Below are positions 22,546 through 30,367 of a stretch of DNA of 43,994 nucleotides, piece by piece; position 1 is the first letter of the stretch; every line of letters starts with the position of its first letter. Source of the stretch: a virus; the IMG/VR virus record IMGVR_UViG_3300042561_001754, positions 1 to 43,994 of that record. One strand, given 5' to 3'. The notes beneath the pieces are model-generated. The model made no database searches. It worked only from the letters and a program-made list of their open reading frames with translations, and was not told the DNA's origin. Position numbers and translations under genes: made by a program.

Positions 22546-23030
22546 TCATTCTAACAACATCCCCAAAATAGATAATATTTGAGTTGGCAAAGATTCGTCT
22601 TTGACCAACTTTTTAATGACCTTTTCTGTGGCGAAACTTATCCGTTTGTTGCCAGTTTTAATATCATCTGCAAACGGCAATAAGTCCACAAAATCCATCG
22701 GCGCGTCGTCTTTACCCTTGAAGGCATTAAACAAGCCAGACCACCATATTTTTCACGCGCCAACAATGTCCGGGCGGGTATGGCTTTAGGTGTGACGGCA
22801 TAACCTGACAAATAAACGGTGTTAAAATCTACGCTTGGATGTTCCGGTTTAGCCGTGGTTCGCCCCTGCCGTAGCTGATCATAGCCTTGCATCCATGCCT
22901 TAATCTCCAGGGTGGTATTGACTGCAATCGGGTTTCCGGTTTCCGGGTCAACTTCATAGTCTCCACAAGTCGCTTCTATGGTTGGGAGCGTGGCGTAAAT
23001 GATGAAATTGGGGATGAATAGTTTGGACAT
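22546..23030 (-). pseudogene. Frameshifted copy of the phage connector gene at 29969-30367
   Basis: The first part (22638-23030 frame) starts MSKLFIPNFIIYATLPTIEA and shares DPETGNP, AWM and LxGYAVxPxxxP with the intact 132-aa protein. A missing base near 22740 breaks the frame. The rest continues in the other frame (GLFNAFKGKDDAPMDFVDLL ... GNKRISFATEKVIKKL), matching the C-terminal half. A decayed duplicate, or a sequencing error. It lies 18 bases downstream of csf1. Confidence 0.7.
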
Positions 23031-23048
23031 TTTTGATTTTATTTTTGC

Positions 23049-23801
23049 CTAAAACAAAGATAATTGCAGTGGCTTCTCAAGTGTTTTTGGTGAAACAGGC
23101 ATTACGGGAATTTGCACTACTTCCGTAATTGGCGGCGCGTCTTGCACTTGGGCAACATAGCTAATTAATTGCATTAATCTCGTTCCCCTAATACGCGCTA
23201 TCCGTTCCTCAAGTTCCCCATATTGATCAAAAACTTTCATTAGGCGATCGCTTCGATAATCTCCAGAATCAATTTCAGACTTACTAAAACCTAATCCCAT
23301 CAATTGTTCGTAAATTTCCAAATATTCTCTAAATCTATTGTCAATATAAATAGTGTCGAGTTCAAATTGCACAGGGAATAAATCTCTGTTTTGACCTTCT
23401 AACGCCCAAGGGATAATATGTTTTTGCCCCGATTCTGCTATGGCTATAGTAAAAGGCGGTTCAGGTGGATTTAACAAGTATTGCCTAATTCCCACCCTAG
23501 TCAGCAAGTTTTTAACTATTGAAAAAGTATCCTTGCCTTCTGTATATTCACCTTCAACGACAGGCGCAATTAGCTTATCACCCTGATAAACCCTGGACAA
23601 AGAACGTCCCCACAGCTTTGACCATTTATTTTTACCTTCATTCCAGTACCAAAGCTGCTTTTGATTACCGGAAATTGTAGAGTGACAGCGATCGCATAGC
23701 ACTTTAGACTCTGGACATTTAGCTGACGAGTGCATCGTGAATGTATTGGATAATTCCAAAGCATTAGATCCGGGTTTAGCGCAAAGGTAGCAATTAGACA
23801 T
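23049..23801 (-). CDS. csf1: Type IV CRISPR Csf1-like (Cas8-like) protein
   Basis: 250 aa from the ATG at 23801, with AGGT upstream; it overlaps the cysH-like stop by 8 bases. Zinc-finger cysteines C4, C7 (CYLC), C29, C36, C39 (CDRC) at the N-terminus match Csf1, the large-subunit-like protein of type IV effector complexes. The middle holds WGRSLSRVYQGDKLIAPVVE, and the C-terminus is helical and ends LQLSLF. Last gene of the operon. The assignment rests mainly on the Cys pattern plus context. Confidence 0.7.
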   Translation of the reverse strand: MSNCYLCAKPGSNALELSNTFTMHSSAKCPESKVLCDRCHSTISGNQKQLWYWNEGKNKWSKLWGRSLSRVYQGDKLIAPVVEGEYTEGKDTFSIVKNLLTRVGIRQYLLNPPEPPFTIAIAESGQKHIIPWALEGQNRDLFPVQFELDTIYIDNRFREYLEIYEQLMGLGFSKSEIDSGDYRSDRLMKVFDQYGELEERIARIRGTRLMQLISYVAQVQDAPPITEVVQIPVMPVSPKTLEKPLQLSLF

Positions 23802-24540
23802 AGGTTGATACCTGTGGAAATTTAGTAGCAAATTGATTATAAATATCTGGGTAATGCTTTCTTAACTCTGCTAATCTTCCCCAGTTAGCACCTGTTGTAC
23901 CGATTGGGCATCCATTCCTAACTGTCATTCTATCAACATCATAAATAGCAGGGTATTTTAACGAGTGCATATCAATATATTCCCAGATATTTTGAGTAGT
24001 CCAAAATGCCACGGGTGAGCAACAAATCAACCCGTTTTTGAGCGTATGCACTTCACCATATTTGTTGAGATAAAATGCGCGGTTTTTGCTTTCTTGCTTA
24101 CGTATTCCCCACGCATAACCCTTAACATTATTCAATTCTTGGTATTCATTAAGCGGGTCATAAATCAGTTTTTGATTTATCAATTTATCGGCTTTTGTGT
24201 CCATCGTCCCTTCAAGGGGAACGCCATAATCCAGATACAAATGCCATAAATCACGCACTGGACAAAGTTCAATAATATTCCACCCCTGAGTTTTCAAAAA
24301 CTCTAATAATTCAATGCAATCATCCCATTCAGCAAACATTCCCTGATTTACCCAGACCAATGGACAATCTGAGTAAACTTGCCTAATCAAATGTGACATC
24401 ACTAGGCTATCTTTACCACCTGACACACTAGCGTAAACCTGATAATCGCATTGCTCTAACCATGTTTTAATTAAGTCTTTTGCCCTGGTTATTTTCTTTT
24501 TTAACCAGGGATATTGAACGCCAGATCCGTTACTTAGCAT
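23794..24540 (-). CDS. CysH-like PP-loop protein of the type IV-B locus
   Basis: 248 aa. SVSGGKDSLVMSHL (38-51) is the PP-loop that binds ATP/PAPS. The C-terminal GCPIGTTGANWGRLAELRKH contains one cysteine, unlike typical sulfonucleotide reductases. CysH-like genes are the known ancillary gene of type IV-B CRISPR systems, and their role is not understood. It overlaps csf3 by 11 bases and csf1 by 8, so it is strictly part of the operon. Enzymatic PAPS reduction is unlikely to be its job here. Confidence 0.8.
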   Translation of the reverse strand: MLSNGSGVQYPWLKKKITRAKDLIKTWLEQCDYQVYASVSGGKDSLVMSHLIRQVYSDCPLVWVNQGMFAEWDDCIELLEFLKTQGWNIIELCPVRDLWHLYLDYGVPLEGTMDTKADKLINQKLIYDPLNEYQELNNVKGYAWGIRKQESKNRAFYLNKYGEVHTLKNGLICCSPVAFWTTQNIWEYIDMHSLKYPAIYDVDRMTVRNGCPIGTTGANWGRLAELRKHYPDIYNQFATKFPQVSTYV

Positions 24541-25219
24541 AAATCACGTTATCCTTTGGCATATAGCACAACTCCTTGTTTGCCGCTAACCAAGCGGGAC
24601 TTCTCCACCCCCAAACCATCTGAGGATTATCTATTTTTTGATCAAGTAATCTAACAGGGATAGGACGCATTAATTTACTATCACGCCACAGATGGTAATT
24701 ATCGTAAATCACCCCTATTTCCCATTCCCTGACTTCACCATTGCCGTAACTACGCTTTTTCTGAATGTGAGTAACAGACGACAAAAGATTTTTGATTGCC
24801 GTTTTATCGCCTACAGCAAACCAAGAAATAGAATTAATTAACCTTGTGTAAAGCGGTAAATCATAGGATTTTTCCGCCCCTTCACCTGTTAAAAATTTGG
24901 GCTTACGCTTACCCCAGTCTAAATTGTTTTCGTGATTATCCCATCGTTTTCTATATTTGTCTGTAGCTTCACCCTGCAAAACATAGCAAGGTGAACTCAC
25001 GCACCAATATTTCTCTGACTTAATGACACCTTGTTTTAGTGGTAAATTCTGCTCAATAAACTCTTTGGTTTCTGCTACTTGATCTGGCGTGGGATTAGGT
25101 GAAAGTAGATTATTTTGTTCTAAAAGCCTATAAACTAAAATCCCTTCTAGCGATGGACTCCAGTTGTCATAAGCACCCAAAGATGTCGCCAAATGTGCTG
25201 TAATTTTTAAGTTATCCAC
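24530..25219 (-). CDS. csf3: Type IV CRISPR Csf3 (Cas5-like)
   Basis: 229 aa, GTG start overlapping the csf2 stop (GTGGATAA). The start KITAHLATSLGAYDNWSPSL then EGILVYRLLE matches the Csf3/Cas5 N-terminal RRM-like domain. The C-terminal half has the glycine-rich GNGEVREWEIG, and RPIPVRLL near the end. Cas5 proteins cap the 5' handle of the crRNA in effector complexes. Confidence 0.78.
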   Translation of the reverse strand: MDNLKITAHLATSLGAYDNWSPSLEGILVYRLLEQNNLLSPNPTPDQVAETKEFIEQNLPLKQGVIKSEKYWCVSSPCYVLQGEATDKYRKRWDNHENNLDWGKRKPKFLTGEGAEKSYDLPLYTRLINSISWFAVGDKTAIKNLLSSVTHIQKKRSYGNGEVREWEIGVIYDNYHLWRDSKLMRPIPVRLLDQKIDNPQMVWGWRSPAWLAANKELCYMPKDNVIYAK

Positions 25220-26342
25220 CCAACAAACTCCTTAACTCAGTTGATGTTTTCGCCTCACTCAAAAACTGTTGATATTGATTGATATATTCTCTATATTTAG
25301 CGTGTGCCAGGTTAAATCTATCGCTCTCTACACCACTTTCAGAACTCCACAATAAACCACGTTCTGACTCAGAACTAAACCAGAAATTCATGCTGACTCG
25401 ACCATTTCCGCGATTGCCTTTACCACCTAAATACGGGAATTGTGCAAACTTCAATAAAGTATCAAAAATCCATCCCTGCTCAACTTGCGTACAGTTCAAA
25501 TCCCATCTTGAGTATAGTTTTGCTCCTGGCATAATTAATCTATCGGAAGCAATCATTTGATCCGATTTTTTCTCTTTAGCTGCACCATCTCCCTTGAGTT
25601 GCGCCTGTACTTCTGTTGGCAGAAATTTAATCAAATTAGGATCTAAAGTTGCATCTCTGCGGGTAGTTTGATCAACCGTTAAATATTCAGACCATGTTTT
25701 CATTACTTTTCTAATCAAAGGCAAGTAGTCATTTTTTGCTTGATTCCAATTATCCAAATCTTCAGTTTTTGTGGGAGTGAATGGGTCTGAAGATAATTTA
25801 TTTTTAGCCTCAATTAGCTTCTGAATAGCGGGTTGTATTTCCGGTGGTAATATTGCTGGTATCTGATTGTAGATGTACTCTGCTGACTCATAACAAGCCA
25901 AGTAAGCAGAACCTACATTAATCCTACCTTGCACCATTTGGGCATCTTTAGAACCAAACACTTTAGCAGGTTTAGCAGTTCCTAAGACCGACAACCAAGG
26001 CATTAGAACCCGGATCTTTTTATCAAGTTCCATATCTGAAGCTGTACCGGCATCAATCCTGCCACCTGCAAACATTGTATGGTGTGTATCAGGATTTACC
26101 TGTAATCCTAATTCAGTTAACGCCGCAGCTACACCTACACGCCGTAACAAACCATTTCTCAAGGCATTTCCAGAATAGGTGAAAACACTTCTGGGATTAC
26201 CTTCAAAATCCAGTAATTTTAATGTTTTTAAATTGCTCACATTTCCCGACACTTCCCCAATATGTGAAAGTGGCGTTTGTGTCGTAATTACACAATGCAA
26301 TGTCAATCTTTCACGGTCAAAAACATCGTAATTATCAAACAT
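25212..26342 (-). CDS. csf2: Type IV CRISPR Csf2 (Cas7-like backbone)
   Basis: 376 aa. CVITTQTPLSHIGE, then FTYSGNALRNGLLRR (54-68), is the conserved Cas7/Csf2 start and helix. MFAGGRIDAG and GKGNRGNGRVSM (glycine-rich loop) follow. Csf2 forms the repeated backbone of the type IV crRNA complex. It overlaps the cas11-like stop by 8 bases (ATGTTTGA). Confidence 0.85.
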   Translation of the reverse strand: MFDNYDVFDRERLTLHCVITTQTPLSHIGEVSGNVSNLKTLKLLDFEGNPRSVFTYSGNALRNGLLRRVGVAAALTELGLQVNPDTHHTMFAGGRIDAGTASDMELDKKIRVLMPWLSVLGTAKPAKVFGSKDAQMVQGRINVGSAYLACYESAEYIYNQIPAILPPEIQPAIQKLIEAKNKLSSDPFTPTKTEDLDNWNQAKNDYLPLIRKVMKTWSEYLTVDQTTRRDATLDPNLIKFLPTEVQAQLKGDGAAKEKKSDQMIASDRLIMPGAKLYSRWDLNCTQVEQGWIFDTLLKFAQFPYLGGKGNRGNGRVSMNFWFSSESERGLLWSSESGVESDRFNLAHAKYREYINQYQQFLSEAKTSTELRSLLGG

Positions 26343-26853
26343 TTGTCACCTCAACTTCTATAAACTCTTCTGGTTCATCTAACCCTAAACTGCGGTCTTC
26401 CTCAAACCGTAATCTACAAATTACTTGAATAATCCCTGCTTTGGTTCTCAGTAGTTCAAGTACATCCCACTCGGTAAATCCGTGTGGTTGAATGTCAGCA
26501 ATTAAATCCAACCATCCCATAAATACAAGATTTTGGTCAACGGGAAGTTCCTTGATTTCCGTCGCATCTTCATTTACTCTTAGTATCCGTTGTGTTGGCT
26601 GAATTATTTTTGTTAACTCGATTGGGCGTAATTGTGAACAAAGTTTATCACAAAGTCGCTGCAAATAATCTTCTAAATTAGTTGATATTTCAGCAGAGTT
26701 TCTAATACTTGATTCCAAGTAAGTCCAGGTTTTAGTACCCATCGCTGGACTACGTTTTCTGTCACGGCACTTGAAAGCCCAATAGGTAAGACAAGCGGCT
26801 ACGCCATAACATTTGTCTCGTGTTTGAGACATTCCATAATTATTATTGTTCAT
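26335..26853 (-). CDS. Cas11-like small subunit of the type IV-B complex
   Basis: 172 aa, mostly helical: KCYGVAACLTYWAFKCRDRK at the N-terminus and FTEWDVLELLRTKAGIIQVI near the end. Position, length and gene order fit the cas11 gene of type IV-B loci. Sequence similarity alone would not prove it. First of the five csf genes, 49 bases after the 26902-27780 gene. Confidence 0.6.
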   Translation of the reverse strand: MNNNNYGMSQTRDKCYGVAACLTYWAFKCRDRKRSPAMGTKTWTYLESSIRNSAEISTNLEDYLQRLCDKLCSQLRPIELTKIIQPTQRILRVNEDATEIKELPVDQNLVFMGWLDLIADIQPHGFTEWDVLELLRTKAGIIQVICRLRFEEDRSLGLDEPEEFIEVEVTNV

Positions 26854-26901
26854 CTTATTTTCAAGAATTAACTAACATTATTATCGGAGAAAATTGGACA
26901 T

Positions 26902-27780
26902 TTAAAACGGAACTTCTACTAATTCTCCCAGCGGCTCGACTACCATCTGAGTGACAATCTTTAACGCCTGTTTAGCAACAAATCCAGCCTTAATCACCAT
27001 CCGTTCCCACAATGCCCTAAACAGTCCTTTTCGTTTCTGCCACTGCCACACAATAACTTTAGTCGCTGGCAATGGCTCTATGCTCCCAATGACTATATCG
27101 GAACTCCCATAAGAACCCCCAAAAAACTCTGAGACACCAAAAAATAAGGCGTTGTAGAGTTCAACCATCACCATACCGCCATGATCCGGCATACAGTTAA
27201 ACGCGGTTACATCCTCAGAATTTTTAAGTTTTTCGTTAATTTTGGAGCGCCTAATTTGATCAAACATCTGATAAAAAATTAATATTCTGGCAACGTCAAC
27301 CCGTTCTAATACGGGCGGTGTAGCTATTCCTTGGTTGGGAGTGCCTGTGAATGCTCCCCACATAGCGCCCTTGGGACGGTTCTCAATATCAAAATAAAAT
27401 AGTCCCCATGATAACTGCTGTTTCCGGTAGGTTCTCACGGTTTTCTGGTCATGGAACGCGCCCGTCCAATAGGTTTTTAAATACTTGTCAGTCCAGTCAA
27501 TAGGGATTGTTATTTGTACCTCACCCTGAACCGAACAGGCTAATAAATTATTCCAGTTCTCAGGAATAATCCTTTCCACGCCGTCGTTATCCTTGCGTAT
27601 AGCCTGATAGTCAGTAGCAGCCCGCCATATCAATGAGTTTAATATCCCCATGTGGGTTAGAAGTTGGCGATCGCTCATCTTGTCCGCCGCACCAAACGCC
27701 ATTTCACGGGTGTCTAAAATTTGTTGGCGGGTGAGTACGGTTGTACCTTGCAATTCTGGGAGTTTTACGTTAAGATTCAT
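26902..27780 (-). CDS. Unknown protein at the head of the type IV-B operon
   Basis: 292 aa from the ATG at 27780. The frame is open to 27861, but that part overlaps the expected leader. Starts MNLNVKLPELQGTTVLTRQQ; holds QITIPIDWTDKYLKTYWTGA and a C-terminal stretch with KAGFVAKQALKIV. No motif recognised. It shares the promoter at 27886 and lies close upstream of the cas11-like gene, so it may be a new accessory of the system or a cargo gene. Confidence 0.6.
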   Translation of the reverse strand: MNLNVKLPELQGTTVLTRQQILDTREMAFGAADKMSDRQLLTHMGILNSLIWRAATDYQAIRKDNDGVERIIPENWNNLLACSVQGEVQITIPIDWTDKYLKTYWTGAFHDQKTVRTYRKQQLSWGLFYFDIENRPKGAMWGAFTGTPNQGIATPPVLERVDVARILIFYQMFDQIRRSKINEKLKNSEDVTAFNCMPDHGGMVMVELYNALFFGVSEFFGGSYGSSDIVIGSIEPLPATKVIVWQWQKRKGLFRALWERMVIKAGFVAKQALKIVTQMVVEPLGELVEVPF

Positions 27781-27885
27781 ATATATTTCTTGATCTGTGC
27801 GGGTGAAAAATGAGCAGATTGAGCGGACTGATAAAAAACGTCTTGGTGGGTTCAGAGCCACTGGGGCGTTTTGTCCGTTATGGGT

Positions 27886-27914
27886 ATTATAGGCTATTTC
27901 GATAAGATTATCAA
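27886..27914 (-). promoter_or_regulatory. Strong sigma-70-type promoter for the type IV-B operon
   Basis: On the minus strand: TTGATA (27914-27909), 17 bases, TATAAT (27891-27886). The leader to the ATG at 27780 is about 100 bases. No other good promoter is seen before csf1, so all six genes are probably one transcript. Confidence 0.75.
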
Positions 27915-27956
27915 TATTTCAATAACCCTTGCTGTGACTAGGTTCTGGATTTTCCA

Positions 27957-28090
27957 TACAGAATCTTTTTCTTCATGCCATATAACTTAAATGCGTTTAA
28001 TCAAAAAGAGGATTTTAGGGGAAACAGATCAATCAGAAGAAAAAATTAATTAAATTCTTCACTTTTGGCAACCATGAATAAGATTCTGTA
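27957..28090. repeat. Imperfect inverted repeat bounding about 134 bases
   Basis: 27957-27977 (TACAGAATCTT...TTCATG) and 28073-28090 (CATGAATAAGATTCTGTA) are inverted copies with a 3-base difference. The interior is AT-rich and non-coding. It could be a miniature element or a structured RNA. The rest of 27781-28211 holds the promoter and the terminator at 28158. Confidence 0.45.
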
Positions 28091-28157
28091 GGGAAAGCTG
28101 GGAACGTAGGCAGGGTAAGGGTTTTGGGATTAGCCAAATAGTGATAATTGGTGAAAT

Positions 28158-28196
28158 AAAACCACTTCTCAGACAAAATCAGGAGGTGGTTTTATT
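28158..28196 (-). terminator. Rho-independent terminator of the 28212-29066 gene
   Basis: On the minus strand AAAACCACCTCC pairs with GAAGTGGTTTT, followed by ATTTC. Confidence 0.7.
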
Positions 28197-28211
28197 ATGA
28201 GTTATTGGGTT

Positions 28212-29066
28212 TTAGTTGACAGTGGGTTGAGGTTTTATTTCACCCCCTAGTTCTCTGAGGATTTGGATAGCATTGCGGCAGGTTTCGATTACTCCAGCTA
28301 TAACGCCCATCTGATAGGTTAGTCCGCCCATCCCCTTCCATGATTCTTTTCCATAGCCCATGTCTTGATCCGTATATTTAGCCTCAATTGAATAAAACAC
28401 TACGGTGTTCAACTCGTCAAACATCCATTTAGTTGCTTTGCTTAAAAAGTCAGGTTCTGTTGAACAGACAGAAATATATTCCAGTTTATCCTGTAATAAG
28501 CTGGATAAATTCGCATCAAATCCGTTCCATGCTCGTTTGTCGTCAATATTACAGGCAGTGGCGAAACATTTTACAAATTCTGTTACGACTGGTCTAACTA
28601 CATCGTCGAAAAATTCGTTTAATCCTATTCTGATTAACACACTTTCAATCGGGTATGGGTGATAAATTTTGTTACCCCAAAACTCATTTTCGTACTCATC
28701 TTGATACACAGAACAAAATTTGTACTCTATTCCATCATGATCGTCAACACAATCTTCTATATCTATGGGGATTTCAAACCATTCACCTTTTACCCTGTAC
28801 CTATGAAATGTTTTGTGCATACACTGTTCTAGCGCGTAAGCATCTATAAACCATTCTTTGTAAACGAGTTCTAGATCAAACGGCATTTGAGGCGACGTTA
28901 GTGATGCTAAACGCTTTTCGGGATCTTTGCTAAAACCAATCTTTATCCTATTCGTTCCTACTGCACGGATTATATAAACAAACCCCTCTCTGCTGTGATC
29001 TACCTTAAATTTTTGAGCTTCTTTGTCGTAAACGATGAAGTCTTTTTGAGCTAAACTATTAACCAT
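28212..29066 (-). CDS. Mug113/T5orf172-type GIY-YIG domain protein
   Basis: 284 aa. Residues about 28-97 carry GFVYIIRAVGTNRIKIGFSK then LEQCMHKTFHRYRVKGEWFE, the layout of the T5orf172/Mug113 group of GIY-YIG nucleases (YI..KIG, conserved R and E). The C-terminal 180 residues are helical and of unknown function. Such proteins are common on phages; nuclease activity is not proven. Confidence 0.75.
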   Translation of the reverse strand: MVNSLAQKDFIVYDKEAQKFKVDHSREGFVYIIRAVGTNRIKIGFSKDPEKRLASLTSPQMPFDLELVYKEWFIDAYALEQCMHKTFHRYRVKGEWFEIPIDIEDCVDDHDGIEYKFCSVYQDEYENEFWGNKIYHPYPIESVLIRIGLNEFFDDVVRPVVTEFVKCFATACNIDDKRAWNGFDANLSSLLQDKLEYISVCSTEPDFLSKATKWMFDELNTVVFYSIEAKYTDQDMGYGKESWKGMGGLTYQMGVIAGVIETCRNAIQILRELGGEIKPQPTVN

Positions 29067-29098
29067 GATCGCTTGTTCCCTAAACTAAATGAGCGGTC

Positions 29099-29153
29099 GA
29101 ATACCCGATAATAAAAACGTGGCCACTTTGAATAGTCGCGTTTTTGGGTATTC
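29099..29153. terminator. Hairpin upstream of the 28212-29066 gene
   Basis: GAATACCC (29099-29106) and GGGTATTC (29146-29153), with inner AAAACG and CGTTTT arms. It lies between the connector genes and the GIY-YIG gene, so it may terminate the former. Nothing else recognised in 29154-29272. Confidence 0.5.
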
Positions 29154-29272
29154 ATAAATAATAACATGATTTAAACTTCAATAATTACCACCAATCCCGT
29201 TCGCCCGGACATTTTTTAACCTTGTCACATGGCAACGAATAACCCGAAATATGCCCCGCCCATTTACCTCAC

Positions 29273-29686
29273 CTATAAATAATTATTCAAAACTTCTAAC
29301 TCGCTCAATCTAAAAGTTGCAATTAAATTATCAGTTTCACTAAACGGCGATATTGACTCTCTACGACGGGGGAAATATCGCCGCATTTTGTCTATAGCGC
29401 TATTGAATTTAGAATACTCCAACGCCGTTCTATCGCCTGTTGTCTTAACAGAAACCACCCACTCATACCGTTGTTCTTGTTGATTATTCAGCATCAAAGA
29501 ACTGCTAGAAACATTTTTAAACCTAACAATACTCACCTCTAACCCACCACTGACCGCGCCTTTTGGTGCTGACGGAGGTTCTACCCAAACAGCAGGTTGA
29601 CCGTTGCCAAAAGTGCCGAGTTCCTGTGCTAGTAAGTCAACAATTACGGCTCTAAGTTCCGGCGCGGCGTGGATGTTTTTGATCAT
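29273..29686 (-). CDS. Phage tail terminator/completion-like protein
   Basis: 137 aa with the alpha/beta pattern of tail-terminator proteins: N-terminal helix (AAPELRAVIVDLLAQELG), beta strands (LEVSIVRFKNVS, EWVVSVKTTGD) and helix (NSAIDKMRRYFPRR). It follows the HK97 gp10-like gene with an ATGA overlap, as in phage neck clusters. Assignment rests on order and pattern, not strong motifs. Confidence 0.5.
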   Translation of the reverse strand: MIKNIHAAPELRAVIVDLLAQELGTFGNGQPAVWVEPPSAPKGAVSGGLEVSIVRFKNVSSSSLMLNNQQEQRYEWVVSVKTTGDRTALEYSKFNSAIDKMRRYFPRRRESISPFSETDNLIATFRLSELEVLNNYL

Positions 29687-29967
29687 GATAACTTCATGGA
29701 TTGTGACGCTTTTAATGTTCCGGTTCTTTGAGGCACTTCATCTAAAAATCGTTGATTCAAATAATATGCGGTTTGGATAAATGCCATGTCTAGAGTAGTT
29801 TGGTAGTTATTTTTAAAAACCGCAGTTAAATCACTACCAACTAACGCCCGATCAGTCCATCGGTTTCCTTGTCGTTCATGAACATCATAGGCGTAAGGTG
29901 CTGACCATTGGTAATCGGCAATGGTTACGGTTAATTGCGGTGGTGTCCAACTTCTCCAAATCGGCAT
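29683..29967 (-). CDS. HK97 gp10-like head-tail connector
   Basis: 94 aa from the ATG at 29967, one base after the previous stop. WSAPYAYDVHERQGNRWTDR resembles the APYAxxVHEG loop of HK97 gp10/minor tail proteins. QTAYYLNQRFLDEVPQRTGT fits its C-terminal helix and strand. Second gene of the neck cluster. Confidence 0.6.
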   Translation of the reverse strand: MPIWRSWTPPQLTVTIADYQWSAPYAYDVHERQGNRWTDRALVGSDLTAVFKNNYQTTLDMAFIQTAYYLNQRFLDEVPQRTGTLKASQSMKLS

Positions 29968-29968
29968 A

Positions 29969-30367
29969 TTACCCAAACTCAAAAGTACCTTGTAATTCCG
30001 CCCCCAAAGCACGGGCTAAAGCCTTGGTGACTCTGGGACGTTTACCGTCGAATTGCGGTTGTAAAGTAAACTTTCCCGTCTGCTCATTACCAGTGAGAGG
30101 ATCGGTATAAACTGCTGACGCTTCCGACTGTTTGCGGATCAACTCAGTTGGCAGTAGTCGAGGTTTTACAGCATAGCCGCGTAAATTAACCACATTTGGA
30201 TTTTGCCCTGGTTCGGGCTTGACTGCGGCGTTACCCTCCATCCATGCTTCGACAACTACATCGGTTGTGGTTTGCACTGGGTTTCCTGTTTCTGGATCAG
30301 TGACAAACACGCCAGGACTGGGTAATTTAAAGGTAATTACTAAATTTGGAATAAATGGACGCGGCAT
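29969..30367 (-). CDS. Phage connector/structural protein
   Basis: 132 aa, beta-rich (PNLVITFKLPSPGVFVTDPE, VVVEAWMEG, KFTLQPQFDGKRPRV). It precedes the HK97 gp10-like gene, a slot used by head-closure or neck proteins. A frameshifted paralogue lies at 22546-23030. Its ATG (30367) lies inside the start of the divergent sigma factor gene, so the two coding regions overlap by 13 bases. Confidence 0.55.
   Translation of the reverse strand: MPRPFIPNLVITFKLPSPGVFVTDPETGNPVQTTTDVVVEAWMEGNAAVKPEPGQNPNVVNLRGYAVKPRLLPTELIRKQSEASAVYTDPLTGNEQTGKFTLQPQFDGKRPRVTKALARALGAELQGTFEFG

Noticed and set aside
16515-27950. Shared 15-mer CTAGGTTCTGGATTT at about 16518 and 27938, tracr region versus csf leader
   Set aside because: About one such pair is expected by chance in 44 kb and the flanks do not match.
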